From assembly GCA_943913625.1 (NCBI GenBank), contig CALTYW010000123.1, positions 1-6,545 on the forward strand: 6,545 bases of DNA. The letters run 5' to 3'. Below, piece by piece: positions 4,195 to 6,545 of this stretch. The stretch's first letter is position 1. Every line of letters begins with the position of its first letter. The notes under the pieces were generated by a model. It was not told the DNA's origin. It worked only from the letters and a program-made list of their open reading frames with translations, and did no database searches. The position numbers were made by a program, and so were the translations under genes. Source of the DNA: an uncultured Campylobacter sp. GTDB lineage: Bacteria > Actinomycetota > Actinomycetes > Mycobacteriales > Mycobacteriaceae.

Positions 4195-6545
4195 ATGGTT
4201 GGCAATATCTACCCCAAGGCGAGCTTCGAGGGCGAAAACTTCCCCGAGCTCGAACAGTCGGTGCTCGCGTACTGGAACGCTGACGGCACGTTCCAGGCTT
4301 CTCTAGACAATCGCGAGGGCGCCGAAGAATACGTTTTCAACGACGGCCCGCCCTTCGCCAACGGCCTGCCGCACTACGGTCACCTGCTCACCGGCTACGT
4401 CAAGGACATTGTCCCGCGCTTCCGCACCATGGCCGGCTACCACGTCCCGCGCGTCTTCGGCTGGGACTGCCACGGCCTACCCGCGGAGCTCGAGGCGGAG
4501 AAGCAGCTCGGCATCACGGACAAGGGCCAGATCGAAGAGATGGGCCTGGAGAAGTTCAACGAGTACTGCGCGAAGTCCGTCATGAACTATGCCGGCGAGT
4601 GGGAGGATTACGTCACCCGCCAGGCACGCTGGGTGGACTTCGAAAACGGCTACAAGACGATGGACCCGGAGTACATGGAGTCCGTCATGTGGGCGTTCAA
4701 GGAGCTCTACGACAAGGGCTTGATCTACCAGGGCTTCCGCGTCCTGCCGTACTCTTGGGCGGAGCACACTCCGCTGTCGAACCAGGAGACCCGCCTGGAT
4801 GATTCCTACCGCGACCGCCAGGATCCGACCGTCACCGTCACCATGCCGCTGACCGGTGCGCGTGCCGGTTTCCCCGCCGAGCAGACGTGGGCTGAGCATC
4901 CCGAGCTGCACGACACCGCGGCCATCGCCTGGACCACGACCCCGTGGACGCTGCCGTCGAACCTCGCGCTCGCGGTCCACCCGGAGGTGGAGTACAGCGT
5001 GGTCCGTGTGGGGGAGGACGGTGCTGAGGGATTCGTCGGCAAGCAATTGCTCCTTGCTTCCTCGCTGCTCGGCGCGTACGCGAAGGAGCTGGGCGAGTAC
5101 GAATGCTTGTCGACGATTCCCGGCGCCGCCCTCGAAGGCCTCGAGTACCAGCCGGTGTTCGACTACTTCGCTGATACCGAGAACGCGTTCATGATCCTGA
5201 ACGCGGACTACGTCACCACTGAAGACGGCACCGGCGTCGTGCATCAGGCGCCCGCGTTCGGTGAGGACGACATGCTCACGTGCCAGAAGTACGGCATCGG
5301 GCTGGTCATCCCGGTTGACGCGGACGGCAAGTTCACCGCGCTCGTGCCGGAGTACGAGGGCAAGCTGGTCTTCGATGCGAACCGCGACATCATCCGCGAC
5401 CTGAAGGCGCGCGGGCGCGTCGTGCGCGACCAGACGATCGTGCACTCCTACCCGCACTCGTGGCGCTCCGGTGAGCCGCTGATCTACATGGCGCTGCCGG
5501 CCTGGTTTGTGAAGGTCACGGACATCCGCGACCGCATGGTGGAGCTGAACCAGGAGATCGACTGGATCCCGTCGCACATCCGCGACGGTCAGTTTGGCAA
5601 GTGGCTCGAGGGCGCGCGCGACTGGAACATCTCGCGCACGCGCTACTGGGGTTCTCCCGTGCCGGCGTGGGTGTCCGATAACCCGGAGTACCCGCGCGTG
5701 GACGTATACGGCTCGCTGGACGAGCTCGAGCGCGACTTCGGGGTGCGCCCGGAGTCGCTGCACCGCCCGTACATCGATGAGCTCGTGCGCCCGAACCCGG
5801 ACGACCCGTCAGGAAAGTCCATGATGCGCCGCGTCCCGGACGTGCTGGACTGCTGGTTCGAGTCTGGTTCCATGCCGTTCGCGCAGTATCACTACCCGTT
5901 TGAGAACCGCGAGGAGTTTGACACCCGTCAGCCCGCGGACTTCATCGTGGAGTACTCGGGCCAGACACGCGGCTGGTTCTATGTGCAGCACGTGCTGTCC
6001 ACGGCGCTGTTCGACCGCGTGGCCTTCAAGCGTGTTGTCGCCCACGGCATTGTGCTGGGCTCTGACGGACAGAAAATGTCGAAGTCCAAGGGCAACTACC
6101 CGAATGTGTTCGAGGTGTTCGACCGCGACGGTTCCGACGCTATGCGCTGGTTCCTCATGTCCTCGCCGATCCTGCGCGGTGGCAACCTCATCGTCACCGA
6201 GCAGGGCATCCGCGAGGGCGTGCGCCAGGCGCTGCTCCCGATCTGGAACGCGTACACCTTCCTGCAGCTCTACTCTTCGTCCGAGGCGGAGTGGTCGGTG
6301 TCGTCGGAGAATGTGCTCGACCGCTACATCTTGGCTAAGACGCACGATCTTGTTCAGGGTGTGGATGCCGCGCTGCGCGAGACCCGCATCGCCGACGCCT
6401 GCGATGAGGTCCGTCGCTTCGCCGACACGTTAACCAACTGGTACGTGCGCCGCTCCCGCGACCGTTTCTGGGAAGGGCAGGAGACTCACCCGGAGGCGTT
6501 CAACACCCTCTATACGGTGCTCGAGGTGGTCACGCGCGTGACCGC
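4195..6545 (+). CDS. ileS: Isoleucyl-tRNA synthetase, IleRS2 type (3' truncated by window)
   Basis: A class I synthetase that charges tRNA-Ile with isoleucine and edits mischarged valine in the cytosol. 783 codons are present with no stop; family members of this type run to about 1050 residues, so the C-terminal anticodon-binding part is mostly outside. In order: NDGPPFANGLPHYGHLLTGYVKD with HYGH (60-63, the HIGH motif); FGWDCHGLPAE (88-98); CP1 editing domain with AWTTTPWTLPSNLAL (245-259) and GTGVVHQAPAFGEDD (345-359), Asp359 being the expected editing aspartate; HSYPHSWRS; GARDWNISRTRYWGSPVP (473 on); DCWFESGS (552-559); QTRGWFY; and KMSKS (627-631). The PFANGLPHYGHLL and VLPYSWAEHTPLSNQE segments resemble eukaryotic cytosolic enzymes more than E. 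coli IleRS, hence IleRS2. The start follows the SD at 4184-4188 and begins MVGNIYPKASF. Translation is probably controlled by the upstream T-box. Confidence 0.96.
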   Translation, partial: MVGNIYPKASFEGENFPELEQSVLAYWNADGTFQASLDNREGAEEYVFNDGPPFANGLPHYGHLLTGYVKDIVPRFRTMAGYHVPRVFGWDCHGLPAELEAEKQLGITDKGQIEEMGLEKFNEYCAKSVMNYAGEWEDYVTRQARWVDFENGYKTMDPEYMESVMWAFKELYDKGLIYQGFRVLPYSWAEHTPLSNQETRLDDSYRDRQDPTVTVTMPLTGARAGFPAEQTWAEHPELHDTAAIAWTTTPWTLPSNLALAVHPEVEYSVVRVGEDGAEGFVGKQLLLASSLLGAYAKELGEYECLSTIPGAALEGLEYQPVFDYFADTENAFMILNADYVTTEDGTGVVHQAPAFGEDDMLTCQKYGIGLVIPVDADGKFTALVPEYEGKLVFDANRDIIRDLKARGRVVRDQTIVHSYPHSWRSGEPLIYMALPAWFVKVTDIRDRMVELNQEIDWIPSHIRDGQFGKWLEGARDWNISRTRYWGSPVPAWVSDNPEYPRVDVYGSLDELERDFGVRPESLHRPYIDELVRPNPDDPSGKSMMRRVPDVLDCWFESGSMPFAQYHYPFENREEFDTRQPADFIVEYSGQTRGWFYVQHVLSTALFDRVAFKRVVAHGIVLGSDGQKMSKSKGNYPNVFEVFDRDGSDAMRWFLMSSPILRGGNLIVTEQGIREGVRQALLPIWNAYTFLQLYSSSEAEWSVSSENVLDRYILAKTHDLVQGVDAALRETRIADACDEVRRFADTLTNWYVRRSRDRFWEGQETHPEAFNTLYTVLEVVTRVT

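Noticed and set aside
4115..4306. 63-codon plus-strand open frame overlapping the T-box and ileS start
   Set aside because: It lies out of frame over the Stem III, T-box and SD elements and has no homologue-like features.
4477..5763. 428-codon open frame on the minus strand inside ileS
   Set aside because: It is antisense to a clearly conserved ileS sequence. Long antisense frames are common in high-GC genes with strong third-position bias, and its Val/Arg/His-rich translation shows no recognisable domain.

Overview
The window is an ordinary chromosomal stretch from a high-GC actinobacterium, most likely a Corynebacterium. The main evidence is an actinobacterial FtsZ tail ending DDVDVPDFMR, a Wag31-type DivIVA with the N-terminal signature [29 protein letters not shown], and divIVA placed directly before ileS, an order I recall from C. 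glutamicum but not from Mycobacterium tuberculosis. I cannot assign a species. All genes are on the + strand. I see no mobile element, CRISPR array, rRNA, tRNA gene or sign of horizontal transfer.

Layout: 1-364 is the 3' end of ftsZ. It is followed without a gap by pgeF (364-1092, laccase-domain peptidoglycan editing factor), yggS (1089-1778, PLP-homeostasis protein), sepF (1817-2251) and the small membrane protein gene yggT/ylmG (2265-2573). The first three are joined by stop/start overlaps (TAATG, then ATGA), and sepF and yggT follow after gaps of 38 and 13 bases, so this looks like one operon at the 3' end of the division and cell-wall (dcw) cluster. A 188-base gap (2574-2761) carries candidate promoter elements for divIVA (2762-3958), the scaffold for polar growth.

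The 236 bases after divIVA (3959-4194) are dense in signals. They hold a long GC-rich hairpin with a short T run (candidate divIVA terminator), a TATGAT hexamer inside that hairpin's loop (candidate ileS promoter), and a clear T-box leader with a short specifier hairpin carrying ATC (isoleucine), the conserved AGGGTGGTACCGCG motif and an antisequestrator hairpin ending beside the ileS ribosome binding site. The ileS gene (4195 to beyond the window end) encodes an isoleucyl-tRNA synthetase of the eukaryote-like (IleRS2) type. Its expression is probably controlled at translation initiation by the charging state of tRNA-Ile.

Together the genes cover Z-ring assembly and anchoring (FtsZ, SepF, YggT), correction of peptidoglycan precursors (PgeF), polar wall growth (DivIVA) and isoleucine charging (IleS). 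I found no new biological system. The observations most worth a second look are the nested terminator/promoter and the possible long-range Shine-Dalgarno sequestration in the ileS leader, and a 42-bp tandem repeat that lengthens the DivIVA coiled coil.
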